The notes: generated by a model not told the origin, from the sequence alone. Positions 41,311-53,477 are shown, counted from the first letter of the stretch. The stretch is DNA of 54,861 bases from an uncultured bacterium (GCA_903904875.1 CAIVEC010000015.1:1-54861); one strand, 5' to 3'. A program made the numbers and translations.

Positions 41311-43476
41311 ATGTTTAAGAAGATAGTGATAGGAATGTTTTTGCTCTGCGGATTTTGTGCTTTTACATCTGCGGCTTCATGGAATTTGCCTGGCATAACT
41401 ATCGTTACTCGTGCCCAATGGTGAGCTAATGAAAGCTGGAGATATTCTCCTACTTCAAAAACTGAAAGAGATGCTATCAACCAGCAACAAACAGATAATG
41501 AAGCTGGTCAGCTTACAGAAACTGTCTATCAAGGACAGATGGCGACCGATTATCTTCTTGAAACAACGCCTGATGAACAAATCGTAAATGAATATCGCGA
41601 ATCATCAAGCGGTAATTTTCTTAAATGGCCGGAAAGTATTCATACAAATAAATCTAAGATCATCATTCATCATACTGCTGATGATTATTCCGCTTTGCTT
41701 ACGTGAGGGACTTGAGCAGCAATCCAAGAAATGCAGGCTATCTATAAATATCATACACTGACGAAATGACGAGGTGATATAGGATATAATTTTGTCATTG
41801 ACCCGTTTGGAAATATCTACGAGGGAAGAGCATGATGAGCATGAGTAGTATGAGCACAGACGGCTTGGAATAATACACCGAGCGTATGAATTTCCTTGAT
41901 GGGAAATTTCAATATCCAAACACCTACGGATGCGGCGCTTAAATCACTAGTAAAACTCACCACAGCTTTGGCAAGAAAATACAAGATCAACCCTAAAGCC
42001 ACTACTACGTATTTCAAAAAATCAGATACGGTCCCATATCTTCAAGCATATCAGAATTATACGATAGCAGGACATAGGGATGCATGAGTGACTTCCTGCC
42101 CAGGAACTAATCTCTATAATTTATTGCCGGAGATCAGGGATCAGGTCAGTGAAAATCTCACTACTTATACCTTGGTCAGCAGCACCCGTAAAATCGTTTC
42201 ATTACCTTCTGTAAATAGATGAATTACCGTAGATTGACGATATTATTCTGACAATGATACAGATACTTTTGCGCTTCCTATCAGATGGATAGGAGTGAAA
42301 TCATGCACGACGACAGATACCACTATCACTATCAATTCTTGTACGTCAAAAAACAATCAATTACTCATTTCATTGACGAAAAAATGAACGAGCGGACTCA
42401 AAACCATCAGTGCTGTTACTTCTTCAGGAACCAAAATGTTTTCCATGAACCTTATTCGGCAAGAAGATTTCGCAAGTATCGCCAATCAGTTGAAACAAGA
42501 CTATATGACCACGAGATGAATCACTGCTTCATCACAAAGCATCAATAAAATAACGTCAAAAATCACTGTATCTGATATAAAAACCTTGATGCAGTGACCG
42601 TTAAATATTCTGCTCTATGAATTGAGTACGAGTTTCCCAAGATATGAAATTTCTTGTGACGGGTGATGCAGTATCCAGGCTGATGATAAAACATATACGG
42701 ATACCAAACCTATTGTAGAAACAAGCAACGGATTCATCTATCTTACGCTTCCAATGTTTGAAAATCCTTTAGAAATTAAACTTCTTGAAATATCTTCATT
42801 GAGCGGAGGACTTGTCCATGTAAATAACTATACGAGAAAATCCTATGGAGGCACTCCATGGAATACTTTCAGAGGATCATTGATCCGAAAAAAGGATACC
42901 ATCAAAAATCTTGCCGCAGGGAAATTTCTTGATCAAGCCGTTGTGATAAACAGAACATCATTCGATAATTATATGAAGGGTATTGCGGAAACCAGCGATA
43001 GCGATAATGTCGAAAAACAAATATTAGTTTTATTGCTTGCAAAGATGTATACGTTATTCTATATGAATGGACAAAATACTCATCCATCGATTCCTGCAGG
43101 AGCTAGCTATCAAGCGATAGATAATCCTGATATGTTCCAGAAATACGTCTGAGCTTGACGGGAAAAAACTTCTAAAATGTCTTCGAGCTTATTAGCAAAT
43201 ATCCAAAATAAGGTCGTCATGTATGATGGCTATGTGCCTATCCTGCCGTATTTCAGCTGTTCTGGCGGATTCACCTGGTCAGCGAAAGAGAAACGGTGAT
43301 GGAACGACACGCCGTATCTTCAGTCTAAGCTGGATTTTGCTGCATGCTTTGATTTCAATGGACATGGTGTCGGACTCAGCGGAAAATGAGCGCAATATCT
43401 TGCAGAAAAATGATGGACCATGAAACAGATTCTGCAGTATTATTATCCTGGCGTAGAATTAGTTACTACCAACTAA
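41311..43476 (+). CDS. N-acetylmuramoyl-L-alanine amidase fused to SpoIID/LytB domain
   Basis: 721 residues. Signal peptide (IVIGMFLLCGFCAFTSAAS), then an amidase_2/PGRP domain with zinc ligands in IIIHHTADD, the later His in IAGHRDAG and the Cys in TSCPGTNLY. After a beta-rich linker, residues about 500-721 form a SpoIID-like domain with NCSGG-type FSCSGGFTWS and GHGVGLSGKGAQYLAEKGW. Predicted to cut both the peptide-sugar bond and, through SpoIID, denuded glycan strands. The two steps, normally separate proteins, are here one exported chain. Many TGA glycines (LLTGGTGAA). Confidence 0.88.
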
Positions 43477-43494
43477 AAAATATTTTGTTTATAA

Positions 43495-43536
43495 TAAAAA
43501 AAGGAATCGAAATACTCGATTCCTGTCCGTTTTTTT
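43495..43536. terminator. Bidirectional terminator
   Basis: AGGAATCGA - AATAC - TCGATTCCT with A and T runs, between the amidase (+) and the 94-residue gene (-). Confidence 0.8.
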
Positions 43537-43548
43537 GATTCTTTGAAA

Positions 43549-43833
43549 TTATTGTTCGGTTGTCTTAAATGTAATAGTTCTTACTAACATAATTTTTGTT
43601 GAATAAGAAATCCGAGACTCATCCGCTGATTCCAAAGTTAAGAATGCATCTGATATTGATATTATTTCTACAGATTTGAATTCTTGTTCCTTTTTCTCAA
43701 TGAATTTGACAGTTGCTTTGTTCATTTTTTTTAATTCCTGTAATGTTTTTCGCTTTATTTCTTCTAACATATCTTCTAATGAATTTACGTCATATACAGA
43801 AGAAAGTGTTTCGATAGATACGTTTGTTTTCAT
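43549..43833 (-). CDS. Hypothetical protein, 94 residues
   Basis: Predicted helix (VNSLEDMLEEIKRKTLQELKKM) followed by strands; no glycine at all, no membrane segment, no family recognised. A clear promoter (43861) and terminator (43495) make it a stand-alone transcription unit, which supports it being a real gene. Confidence 0.65.
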   Translation of the reverse strand: MKTNVSIETLSSVYDVNSLEDMLEEIKRKTLQELKKMNKATVKFIEKKEQEFKSVEIISISDAFLTLESADESRISYSTKIMLVRTITFKTTEQ

Positions 43834-43860
43834 GATTCTATATTTTTATTTGTTTTTATA

Positions 43861-43888
43861 CTTATATATATTCTATTTATAAAGTCAA
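43861..43888 (-). promoter_or_regulatory. Promoter of the 94-residue gene
   Basis: Minus strand TTGACT, 16 bases, TATAAG. Confidence 0.7.
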
Positions 43889-43904
43889 GTCTTTCGGGGT
43901 TGTA

Positions 43905-44801
43905 ATGAATATCGATTTTTTTACATATATTATGCTATTTTATATGCTAATATATTTCGTGTATAAACAGATCCTTCATACCTTATTCCAGTGAACTGCT
44001 GATCAGGCATGTGAACATATTCTTGCACTGTATGACAAGAAGGGTTTCTGTGTCGTCGATTATCTCTATTTCGCAAATATTTCCGCTAAAAAGCTTTTTG
44101 AATTGCATCATATCGCTTATCCGGTAGAGGACTTCCGTGAAGCGTTGCTTCATAACTATAAACAGATGAATATCAAGTGAATTTATCCTGTATATCAACA
44201 CGCTATCCTGGATGCTGATGTGGTGCTGATGGACGGTATCGCATTACAGCTTTTCTATTATCTCGCTAAGAAAAAACGATTAAAAAATCTGAATGGGACT
44301 GATTTCTGTCCGCATTTTCTCTCATATATCAAACAGCATCATCCGGATAAGGATATGAATGTCATTCTCTATGGAACCTATCCGCATCTGTTGGAAAAAA
44401 CAAAACAATTACTACTCAAACAAGGATATAATGTCGTCTATGCACAGGATGGCTATACGAATTTAGACTGGGACAATGTCGACCTTGCATTGAAGTCAAG
44501 AGATAAGGATATTAATATTCTTTTAGTCGCTAGAACGACCCCTCTCTATCCTATTCAAGAAATTTGGACATTTGCCAATAAAGACCATATTCGTCAACAT
44601 AGACTTCTCGTGATGAATCAAGGCGGCACCTTTGATTTCCGGGTCGGTGAGCAAAAAAGGGCTCCTAAACTTATAAGAACGCTTAAATTGGAACGGTTAC
44701 GAAGGCTTATTTCCGATCCCAAGAGAAATATCAAAAAAGTGGTCTCTACCTTGGCGCTTTTTAGGTATATTTTGTCGTATTTGCTGTTGAAAAAGAAGTA
44801 A
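43905..44801 (+). CDS. WecG/TagA/CpsF-family glycosyltransferase
   Basis: 298 residues. Family features: VVLMDGIALQLFYYLA (substrate region), NVILYGTYPHLLEKTKQLLLKQGYNV, VARTTPLYPIQEIW, GGTFDFRVGEQKRAP and LEWLYRL-like LERLRRLISDPKR. N-terminal 25 residues are hydrophobic, so probably membrane-associated. Transfers a (Man)NAc-type sugar to a lipid carrier in surface-polymer synthesis; sugar inferred. TGA glycines in LFQGTAD and IKGIYP. Confidence 0.85.
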
Positions 44802-44867
44802 AGATGTATACATATAAAAAAAATGGCAGTTTTTTTGATTTTTTAGCCCCGGAGACGGGATAAAAAC

Positions 44868-44905
44868 GATGGGAAAATCTTTTTGTGAGATTTCCCTCAT
44901 CTTAT
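44868..44905 (+). terminator. Terminator after glycosyltransferase
   Basis: GATGGGAAAATCT / AGATTTCCCTCATC hairpin followed by a T-rich stretch. Confidence 0.6.
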
Positions 44906-44928
44906 TTTATTGATTTACGCTTCATTTG

Positions 44929-46983
44929 ATGCATTTAAAAGAAAAAAAATTTCTCTATCTTGCAGAAGAACAGGTTTTCAATTTTGCTGAGGAAGTGCAG
45001 AACGGAATTAAGATAAAAATGTTCGTCGGATTCCAATCCAATAAATTTTTGGACTTCCAGAAGGATCTGCTTCAGGATTTTGTTGCAGAATTCAAGGATA
45101 AAATCAGCGATGAAAACTATGATGTCGATGAGGTAAAAAATAATTTCGAGATAGCTCTCCAAAACTTGAACGTAAAGCTCAAAGCATTTGCTGACAAAGT
45201 CCGTGATGTGGATTTTTTTGGCATCAAAGGATACATCCAACTCGTCATGGACAATATCCTTATGCTTTCCATGATCGGTGATGTGAGTGTGATGATATTC
45301 AGAGATGAAAAATTATATTATTCGCTCACTAATTCGCTTAACGACAAATGAAAGATAGATCTATTCTCTGATTTCGTGGAAGGGGATGTAGAAAGCAATG
45401 ATCAGATACTTTATGTGGGAACCAAAATCTCTGATGTATTCGATCATAGCGATTTCAAAGAAATGGAAAGCGTATTGAAATCAGAAGATACTCATTTGAT
45501 CAATTTTTTCCAAGAGCTTCTCAATGCAAGATTGGACAAAAAATCATTCGGATTTATCTTCCATTATCTCATTACCGGAGCAGCAGTAAAGACTCATGAA
45601 GAGTATATCAGCAAGATGAGTGAAAATTCGCTCTTTGGTAAAATCAAGAAGACATTACTAAAAAATAAATATCAAGCAACCGTTGCTGTTCTCAGTATTT
45701 TCATCTTGTTTATGCTGATCAACTTGCTTTCACAGGTATTGAAATCAAATGCTGATACGTTTGTGACCTCTGATGGAACAACCGTTGATCTTACGATAGA
45801 AGATATCAAAAAGGATCTCTTCACGTTCCAAGGCATGGACCCGACCTCTGAAGAGAAATCCATCAAATACAATGAAATACTTGCAAAACTTGATGTGCTT
45901 CAAAGTAAAGGAAGATGGCTTGAAGATGTGGCGCAATTCAGAAAATTATTACAATCAGAATATTATAAAGGATTTAATATCGTCTATGTAAGCAGCTTGA
46001 CGAAATTCGATGATGCCACGCTTGGCAAGAAGACAAAAATTTTGACGTTCAATACTTCAGAGACTTCACAGCTCGGTGATATCCAATGACTCTATGTCTG
46101 GAGAAATATGATTGTTGAGGGAAGTAAGTCTGCACTCGTAGGAGCGCTTGATGATAATATGAGAGGATCATTGATCACCTACAATCTTCCTTCAACGGAT
46201 ACCATGAAGGGATGTAACCTTAACTTATTGAAAGACGGACTCTATTGTTTCACTAATAATTCAAATATCTATTCTATCAATAAAGAATGAGCTCAACCAG
46301 TGACTACTACTGATACTGAACCGTTCTCAAAGAATATCGCTAGCGTGGTCACCTACGGAAAGGCGAATCTCTATGTTTTCGAGAATAATGTCAGCGCTGC
46401 AGGCAATACGACATTAGTTACAAGATACCGCAATACCTTGTGATCACAAACCATCTATCAAGGAGGACAAAAATATTATCTGGGTGCAAATATGACATGA
46501 TTTTCTTTCTGATCCGGATTCGCTGATTTCGCTATCGATGGATCATTCTTGGCGTGGAATGAAGGTAAACTCTATCAATTCCGAAGAAACCCTCCGACAG
46601 CATTTACTCTTGATGTCCGTGAGATCAAATTGCTTGGATGAGACAAAAAAACATTACAATATTCCAATGATGTGAAAGTGATCAGTTCTATAAATTCAAA
46701 ATATGTATATCTTTTTGATAGAATAAATCAGACCTTCACTATCTATGATTCTCGTCCAGCAAAAAGTGCTGATCAATATAACTACAACTATGGTCTCTAC
46801 TATGTCTTTATGTTCAAATTTGATCTGGGCGCTACTAATAGAGTCATCGATATCGATATACCTGATCCTAGCTGAAATAGACCGGAAATGTATATCTTAT
46901 CATCCGATGGAATAAATAAAATCGCTTTATATGAATTTATCGATAGTATTACGGACAATAAAGTGCTCAAACAACTTAATTAG
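44929..46983 (+). CDS. Membrane protein with degenerate PP2C-like cytoplasmic domain and large beta-rich outer domain
   Basis: 684 residues. Residues 1-235 resemble a PP2C phosphatase fold without its metal aspartates (ILMLSMIGDVSVMIFRDEKLYY; DQILYVGTKISDVFD). One helix at about 245-268 (ATVAVLSIFILFMLINLL). The remaining 415 residues look like repeated beta blades (GLYCFTNNSNIYSINKEG; DGSFLAWNEGKLYQF), suggesting an extracellular propeller. Probably a sensor or scaffold spanning the membrane. TTG at 44926 precedes the chosen ATG. No named family. Confidence 0.6.
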
Positions 46984-47055
46984 ACAAAAGTATCGAGTAT
47001 CAAGTATCAATTCTTGCTACTTATGTCTTGATACTTACTACTTAATTTCGTTTAG
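46984..47055. repeat. Word-repeat spacer before alaS N-terminal half
   Basis: AGTATCGAGTATCAAGTATC words followed by TTGATACTTACTACTTA; the AAGTATC and GATACTT units can pair as a hairpin. Confidence 0.5.
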
Positions 47056-47073
47056 AAAATAAGCTTGAGAACT

Positions 47074-48654
47074 ATGAAAAAAATATCATCGAAACAGCTC
47101 AGGGACCATTGGAACAGATTTCGAATAACTAAGAAACACATATATCTCCCAGAAAGCTCACTGATCGGCGGCAAGGAAAGCACCGCTATGTTCACTATTG
47201 CGGGAATGCAACAAATTATCCCATATCTTTTCGGTAAAGAGCATCCGCTCGGAAAAAGATTATTCAATATCCAGAAATGTGTCAGAACGGTTGATATCGA
47301 TGAAGTCGGTGATGCAAGCCACTGTACTTTTTTTGAAATGATGGGAAATCGATCACTTGGCGATTACTTCAAAAAAGAAGCGGTTCAGCGAAGTCGGGAA
47401 TTTCTTGTCGATGTACTCTGATTCGATCCAAAAAAATTGGCAGTAACGGTCTTTGAATGAGATAAGGATACATCGAGAGATGAGGAAACAACGTGATATC
47501 GGAAAACTGTAGGAATACCTGAAGATAAAATCGCCTATATGCCGGCAGAAAATAATCGACGAAGTCCTGGACCGGTCTGACCTTGCGGACCTGATACCGA
47601 AATATTCTATCGAGTAGGGAAAGCTAAACTTCCTCCCAAGGATTCTAATCCGAAAACCGATGAAGATAATCGGCTTGAAGTCCGGAATAACGTCTTTATG
47701 GAGTTTTATCGTGATGAAAAAGGCAGGCTGACAAAATTAAAAAATAAGAATGTCGATACCGGAATGGGATTCGAAAGGATGTCGAAAATCTTGCAGGGAA
47801 AGGAAACAGTTTTTGATACTGACATCTTTGCTCCATTGATCGCTTTGATTGAAACAACGCTTGATATACATTACAAAGGCAATGAAAGAAGATGCAGAAT
47901 CATCGCTGATCATATCAGGACAGCTTTTTTCCTTATCTCTCATGATATTGTTCCTTCCAATGAGGGGAGAGGATATGTTCTCAGAAGATTGATCAGAAGG
48001 ATGTATTATAATTTCATGCTTTTGAAACCGGTTGCTGAAGAGGTGTTTGATTCCTTTGTAACCACCATCGTTACATTTGTTGATGCATTGATGGCAGCGA
48101 AAGCGAACACCAAAAGTATTAGCACAGTAGTGATCAAAGAAGCCCATCAGTTCCAGAAAACCATCACTCACGGACAGAAATTGCTTGATGAGCTTATCAT
48201 ATGAGCGAGCAAGAAGACTATTTCAGGAAAAGATATCTTCAAACTCTATGATACTTTCGGATTCCCATTGGAATTGACCAAGGAAATTGTTGAAGAACAC
48301 TGATTGTCGCTCGATGTGAAATGATTCGAAAAAGAGATGAAAGCACAACAGGAAAGATCCCGTGCATGATCCAAGGATATGTTCAAACAAGGAATAGATC
48401 GAGCAAGCTATCTGCAATGAATTCCACCTACGATTTTCGTTTGATACCAAACCTTGGAATCTGATGGTATGAAAGTATTGAAAGATTTCGAAATAGCTTG
48501 ACAAAGGATACTGGTATTCGATAAGACACCTTTTTACGCAGAAAGCGGAGGTCAGATATGAGATAGGGGAGTTGTAGAATTAGATGATGGCAAAGAGGTG
48601 AATGTAGTCCAGGTTCAGAAATATAATTGAATTTTCCTTCATTTTGTAGAATAG
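47074..48654 (+). CDS. alaS (N-terminal part): Alanyl-tRNA synthetase, N-terminal (catalytic) half as a separate protein
   Basis: 526 residues. Class II AlaRS core: [108 protein letters not shown] and [11 protein letters not shown]. It ends after [16 protein letters not shown] and VQKYNGIFLHFVE-stop, i.e. at the boundary with the editing core. The missing part is encoded at 25933-26847. TGA glycines occur in GPCGP, ESGGQIG and others. Charges tRNA-Ala; needs the other half for proofreading. Confidence 0.93.
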
Positions 48655-48683
48655 ATTTATTTATCTATGTGATTATTTTTTTG

Positions 48684-49262
48684 ATGCAATATATTGTACC
48701 AAGATTTCCTTCTTCGTTTCCTTCAAAAGATAATCGTAAATGAACCTGTGGAATGTATACACTCAAAGCGATAATTGAATGATATACGGGAAGTCAGATC
48801 AATAATTATAGAAATTATGCTAGTGGTTGGATTAGTAGAAAATTTTGATATATGCTTCCTACTTGATTGACTAAAGTACTTAGACAATTATGATTATCAG
48901 CCAAAAGGATTCATTGCAGATGGATGAAAAAAGAAAAAAAAATCGAGGTTCTCAAATCTCTCTTACATAAATGACCTGTCATTCTCCTTATCTCTCATGC
49001 GTATAGCAGTACGAGGAATTTTTCTTTTCGTAGAGCATGTACCTTACAACATTATATCAGTTTACGGTGATATGATGATGAAAAACGTATCTTCTATGTC
49101 TATGATTCCAATACGGAAAAAGCTCACTACAAAGGTGATACGCTCCCGGTAGGGAATATCATCCTGGAATACGATAGATTGCTTCGATATCGGCGTCTTG
49201 GCGGTCGAGGGTTCTATAGAAATTTCGGTATAGCTGTGGATTATATCAACAAGCAGTATTAA
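48684..49262 (+). CDS. C39-like papain-fold peptidase
   Basis: 192 residues. Candidate catalytic Cys22 in KGTCGMYTLKAII, His123 in LQHYISLRGYDDE and Asp in FYVYDSNTE, matching C39/peptidase_C39_2 spacing. GPVILLISHAY precedes the His as in the family. Without table 25 it is invisible: the track shows no ORF here. No signal peptide. Substrate unknown; immediately follows the catalytic half of AlaRS (29 bases). Confidence 0.75.
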
Positions 49263-49318
49263 TTGACTTTTAATTATAAATATATATAAGATTTTCTCTT
49301 ATATATATTTTTTTGATA

Positions 49319-51007
49319 ATGGTGAATAGACAAGAGATAGCTGATATGGAAAAAAATCTTGATAATCTTAAAAATCAGATACTTTCAATAAATATGGATA
49401 TACATGATAATCCGGATATATTTCCCCAATTGAAGGAATACAGACAGAAGCTTTCTGATATAGTAAAATCATCAAAATCCTTATCAAAATTATCAATTTT
49501 ATCAAAAAATGAGCAAAAAGAACTTGATGTTATGCTAAGAACATTTTCTGCTGCCTTACAAAGTGTTGCATTAAATACTTTTATAAAATATAAAGAACAA
49601 TATGTCGCTGGTGTACATGTTGCTTTTGCCTTTATGATAAAATATCCTCAACTTTTTATTGAAAATTCTGATGAAAATATCTCTATCGTTTTGCATATTC
49701 GTGATATATTGCGGCACTTTCTTGCAGAGATCTATGCTTCTTCTTCTACTCCAGAAGTTTTCGCTGATTTATGTCAGAATAAATCTGTATTATCTCATGA
49801 ACAAACCCTATCTTTACTTACAACACTCATAGACAAAGTTATTTCTACTCTAATCAAGGAGATTCTAGATGATATAAGTGATCGGGATGATGAACAAAAG
49901 AAATCTTTTGTACAACAGGTAAGAACAAAATACCCCAATGCATCTAAAAATTTAAATTATATTCTGCTGAGTAAAAACAAACGAAATACCATCAAACAGG
50001 ATTTTCTTACTTCTTCTAAGAAAAGTCTTTGTCTTGTAATGCAGGAAAAATTTACTGAATTGAATGATGGAGATTTCCATGAAATCATACATTCCTTATC
50101 TGTATTGTTCATGTATTTTGGTTCTAATGAAGATGGAATAGACAAAATGTTTTCTAAATATGTATCTTTATTCTTGGAAGAACAATTCCAACAATCCGAT
50201 CATAAAAAAACTTCTAAGCTGGAAAAAAAAGTATCTGGAATACAACAAATGATTTCTTCTGAGTTGCTTGATTTACAAAGATCACCTACCAAATTAGAAG
50301 AATTGCCTCCTGGTTTAAAAGATGATATTGTACTTTATCTTAGCAAGAAGAAAATCAATGGGAATTATGAAAAACTCGTGGATGTCATAGAAAAAATCCT
50401 TCAGAAATTTTTGACGAAAAAGAAAAATATCAGAAAACAATGGTTCATAACAAAAATATCGTCATATAGTTGACCTTGCGTGGATGATGATTTTTTTGAT
50501 CTTCTGGCAAAGTATGGTGTTTCTTGCATTGATGAAACCAAATGATTGCAGGAAGAATTTTATGAAGAAGAAAATATTCCAGAATATCAGTGACCATCTC
50601 ATGCCAAACATCCACTTTCTGGTGAAAAAAATCAGATCCTTGATGCTTTACATGTTGTTGATACTCTTGAATGTTCGGACGGAGAATCCAGAAATATCTA
50701 TCTTATGAAAAAAATATGCTGATATACTGATATCTTTGAACAGCTTGGCTATACTTTTGATAACAAGGAAAAATTTATTGAAAGTACTGCTGAATATTGT
50801 TATTCCAATGATAGATTGGAAAAGGATATCAGAAGAGTCCTTTATGATATTATTGTCAAAAATAAATATGAACAACATAAAGATGGACGTGATTATTATG
50901 TTTTTTCCATGCCTAGATGATGGAGAATCATTTTATACAAAAAATGAGTCATTGGCACTATATGACCCCATGATTATTATGAAAAATTTCTCAAAAATAA
51001 TCTCTAG
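49319..51007 (+). CDS. Hypothetical helical protein, 562 residues
   Basis: Long helical protein (ADMEKNLDNLKNQILSINMD; KTSKLEKKVSGIQQMISSELL) with a distinct C-terminal part containing YYVFSMPRGWRIILYKKGVI and GTIGPHDYYEKFL. No membrane segment or known motif. The first 386 codons hold few glycines and no TGA; six or more TGA glycines occur after residue 385. Its TAG stop overlaps the stop of the convergent minus-strand gene. Confidence 0.7.
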
Positions 51008-51459
51008 TCTATCTTATTGTATCTAGGGAAAAAGGTATATACTATCTTGTAGAAGGAGTCGATCACTTTATCGAGTCCTTTTTCCTGTTTGAGCATCCTT
51101 TCTGTTAATATTCATTCGAGCTTGAACATCTCCTGTTCCACTTGCTTGCCTGTTTCCTGGAATGATTTCCCTTCTCATGATTCGTTGAGCGTCCTGAATT
51201 TCCAAAATAGTTCATTATACACTTCAAAAAATCTTTTGAATAGCTGGCCTCATTTAGTCTTGTTCATGCCTTCTATCTTTTCGGAGATATAATCGTTGAT
51301 TATATGCTGGATATCTATTTTCTGCTCAGGAGAAATGCTTTTGAATATCGGACCGAACACTTCGTGTTTCTCTAAATCAGAAAAATACGGGATATATCAT
51401 TTCTTTTCTTCGATATTTGCTATGATGTTGGTAATCTGATCTACTTCGTTCTGGTTCAT
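51004..51459 (-). CDS. Hypothetical protein, 151 residues
   Basis: Helical, cytoplasmic (EVDQITNIIANIEEKKG; GIVTERMLK-like GILTERMLKQEKGLDKVI). No family recognised. Start overlaps the end of the 88-residue upstream gene by 19 bases, so translation is probably coupled. Five TGA glycines. Confidence 0.65.
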
Positions 51460-51707
51460 CTGTTTTTGAGTCGTAATGTCTTAAAAAATCATAGGCTTAA
51501 TGTGGAAAGCAAAAATCATAGCGTCGGGATGATGGCATTGATCCGTGGTCTAGGGAATTTTGTGGTATAGAGAAATATCACTATGACCACGTATGTGAGT
51601 ATCGCAATGATTATTTTTCTTGCTCGGCTTGTCTCTCGTGCCTTGTCCGCTTCTACACGTTTATTTCTGGATTTGATCTCGTTGACTTGTTGCTGGATGG
51701 TCTGCAT
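51441..51707 (-). CDS. Small coiled-coil membrane protein
   Basis: 88 residues: N-terminal basic coiled coil (IQQQVNEIKSRNKRVEADKA), helix IIIAILTYVVIVIFLY, a second hydrophobic stretch AIIPTLGFLLSTLSLGFF, and a basic tail. Two TGA glycines. Between recJ and the 151-residue gene. No family recognised. Confidence 0.6.
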
Positions 51708-51812
51708 GGAATTTTTAGCAACTAAAATAATCCTCTATGGAGGACTTCTTGATGACTTCTTGATGACCATACTATACTAATTTTTCTGATCAATTTCAAT
51801 GGGAAATTGATA

Positions 51813-53477
51813 TTAACGGATGTCCGCTCATTCCAGATAGAATCATCCATTGAACGTATCTTTCCTGATTTTCCCTACCAATGCTACGGGTATCTCTCCA
51901 TGACGTGCGATAAGTTCTTCGACTTCATCTCATCTTCATCGGAACATAGTAGTGATCTTTTTTTTGCCGAACGTTCCATGGATTTTGAGATGACATTTGC
52001 CCTTTGTCCCTACTTTCTCTATTTTTTGAATGCTGACATTTTCTAGGAGGAATATCGGTTCTTCGTTCCCTTCGCCGAACGGTGCTAGTCTATCTATATT
52101 AGTAAGCGTAGCATTATTTCGTTCGTGTTCATAGATTTTTGTATCGACTTGAACTGATTTGATGAGATGGTCATCGCTGATGCATTGCTCGCAATAGTCG
52201 TTAAATTTCTGAATGAGTGTATCTAAATTCTCTAACTTGACGGTCAATCAGCCAGCTCATCTATGACCGCCGAATCTTACAAGCAGATCTCCTGCACTTT
52301 TGAGCATATCTATCACGCTAAAATAATCCGGTCACCTCAAACTTGCTACTCCTATCTGTCTTTCTTGATCGATTTTCATAATCATGGAAGGCTTGTTGTA
52401 TTTTTCCGTAATCCTTCCTGAAACTATACCGACGATTCATTCGTGAAACTCTTCGTGATATGCTATCAGTATTTTCTTTTCTAAGTCCAACATAGTTTCA
52501 GCTTCTTTGAACATCCTTTCTTGTATCTGTCTTCTTTCCGTATTTATTAATTCTAAATTATCAAGATAACCAACTTGTTTTTCCCCGGAATAGAGGAGCG
52601 CATACAGGCTGTCGTAGGGAGATCTGATCCTGCCTCCCGCATTGATCCTTGGTCAGATGATATATCATATATGATAGGTATCTATCGTTCATTTGATCTT
52701 CAGAAAATCCAGAAATCCTTTGAGGGAATCGGGCAAATGTTTACGGGAGTTCAAAAGCTCCAATCACTTTTTCACCATCATCCTATTCTCATTCACTAGA
52801 GGGACGACGTCGGCTACCGTTCAGATAGTCACGATAGGAAGGAAATAATTGAATATATGATTTTTCTCTTTTTGATCAAAGTTAGACTTTGTTAATAATG
52901 CGCAGATGAGCTTGAAGGTCACGCCTACGCCTGCTAATCCTTTGAAGGGATACTTAGGAGAAATTACGGGATTCACTACCGCTACGGCTTCAGGGATATC
53001 TTCCAAGTCTTGATGATGATCGGTTATTATTAATTCGATTCCTTGCTCTTTGGCGTAGATGGCTTCCTGCAATGACGCGATACCGTTATCTACGGTGATA
53101 ATCAGATTCACTCATTTCTTCTTGATATCGTCGACATGCTCTTTCTTGATTCCGTAGCCTTCTTTGATCCTATCGGGATATTGGATGCTGACATTCTTGT
53201 ATTTGAGGAATCTGGTGATGAATTCATACAGGATATAACTTGAGGTTATCCCATCAACGTCATAATCTCAGAAAATCATTATTTTCTCTTTGTTCTTCAC
53301 CGCAGTAATGATTCTCTCTACCGCCTTATCCATATCATTCAGTAAAAACGGGTCCAATCGGTAGTCGCTAAGTTTAGGATCCAAAAAAGAGCCAACGTCG
53401 TCGTTGATTCATCTTACGGCAAATAATCTAGTCAGCAGATCTTCGTCTGGATTGTCGTGTACTACGTGATAATTCAT
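51813..53477 (-). CDS. recJ: Single-stranded-DNA exonuclease RecJ
   Basis: 554 residues. DHH motifs: IMIFGDYDVDGITSSYIL, IITVDNGIAS, IITDHHQDL, AVVNPVISPKYPFKGLAGVGVTFKL, then GTVADVVPL, a DHHA1 region and the C-terminal OB-like domain (GEGNEEPIFLLENV). 5'-3' exonuclease in recombination and base-excision repair. Spread over at least three track fragments because of TGA glycines (FGDYD, KKGVNL, VRGIND). Confidence 0.92.

Noticed and set aside
38-53477. Widespread frameshifts or pseudogenes suggested by in-frame TGA
   Set aside because: TGA always falls where glycine is conserved and frames continue perfectly, so it is recoding, not decay.
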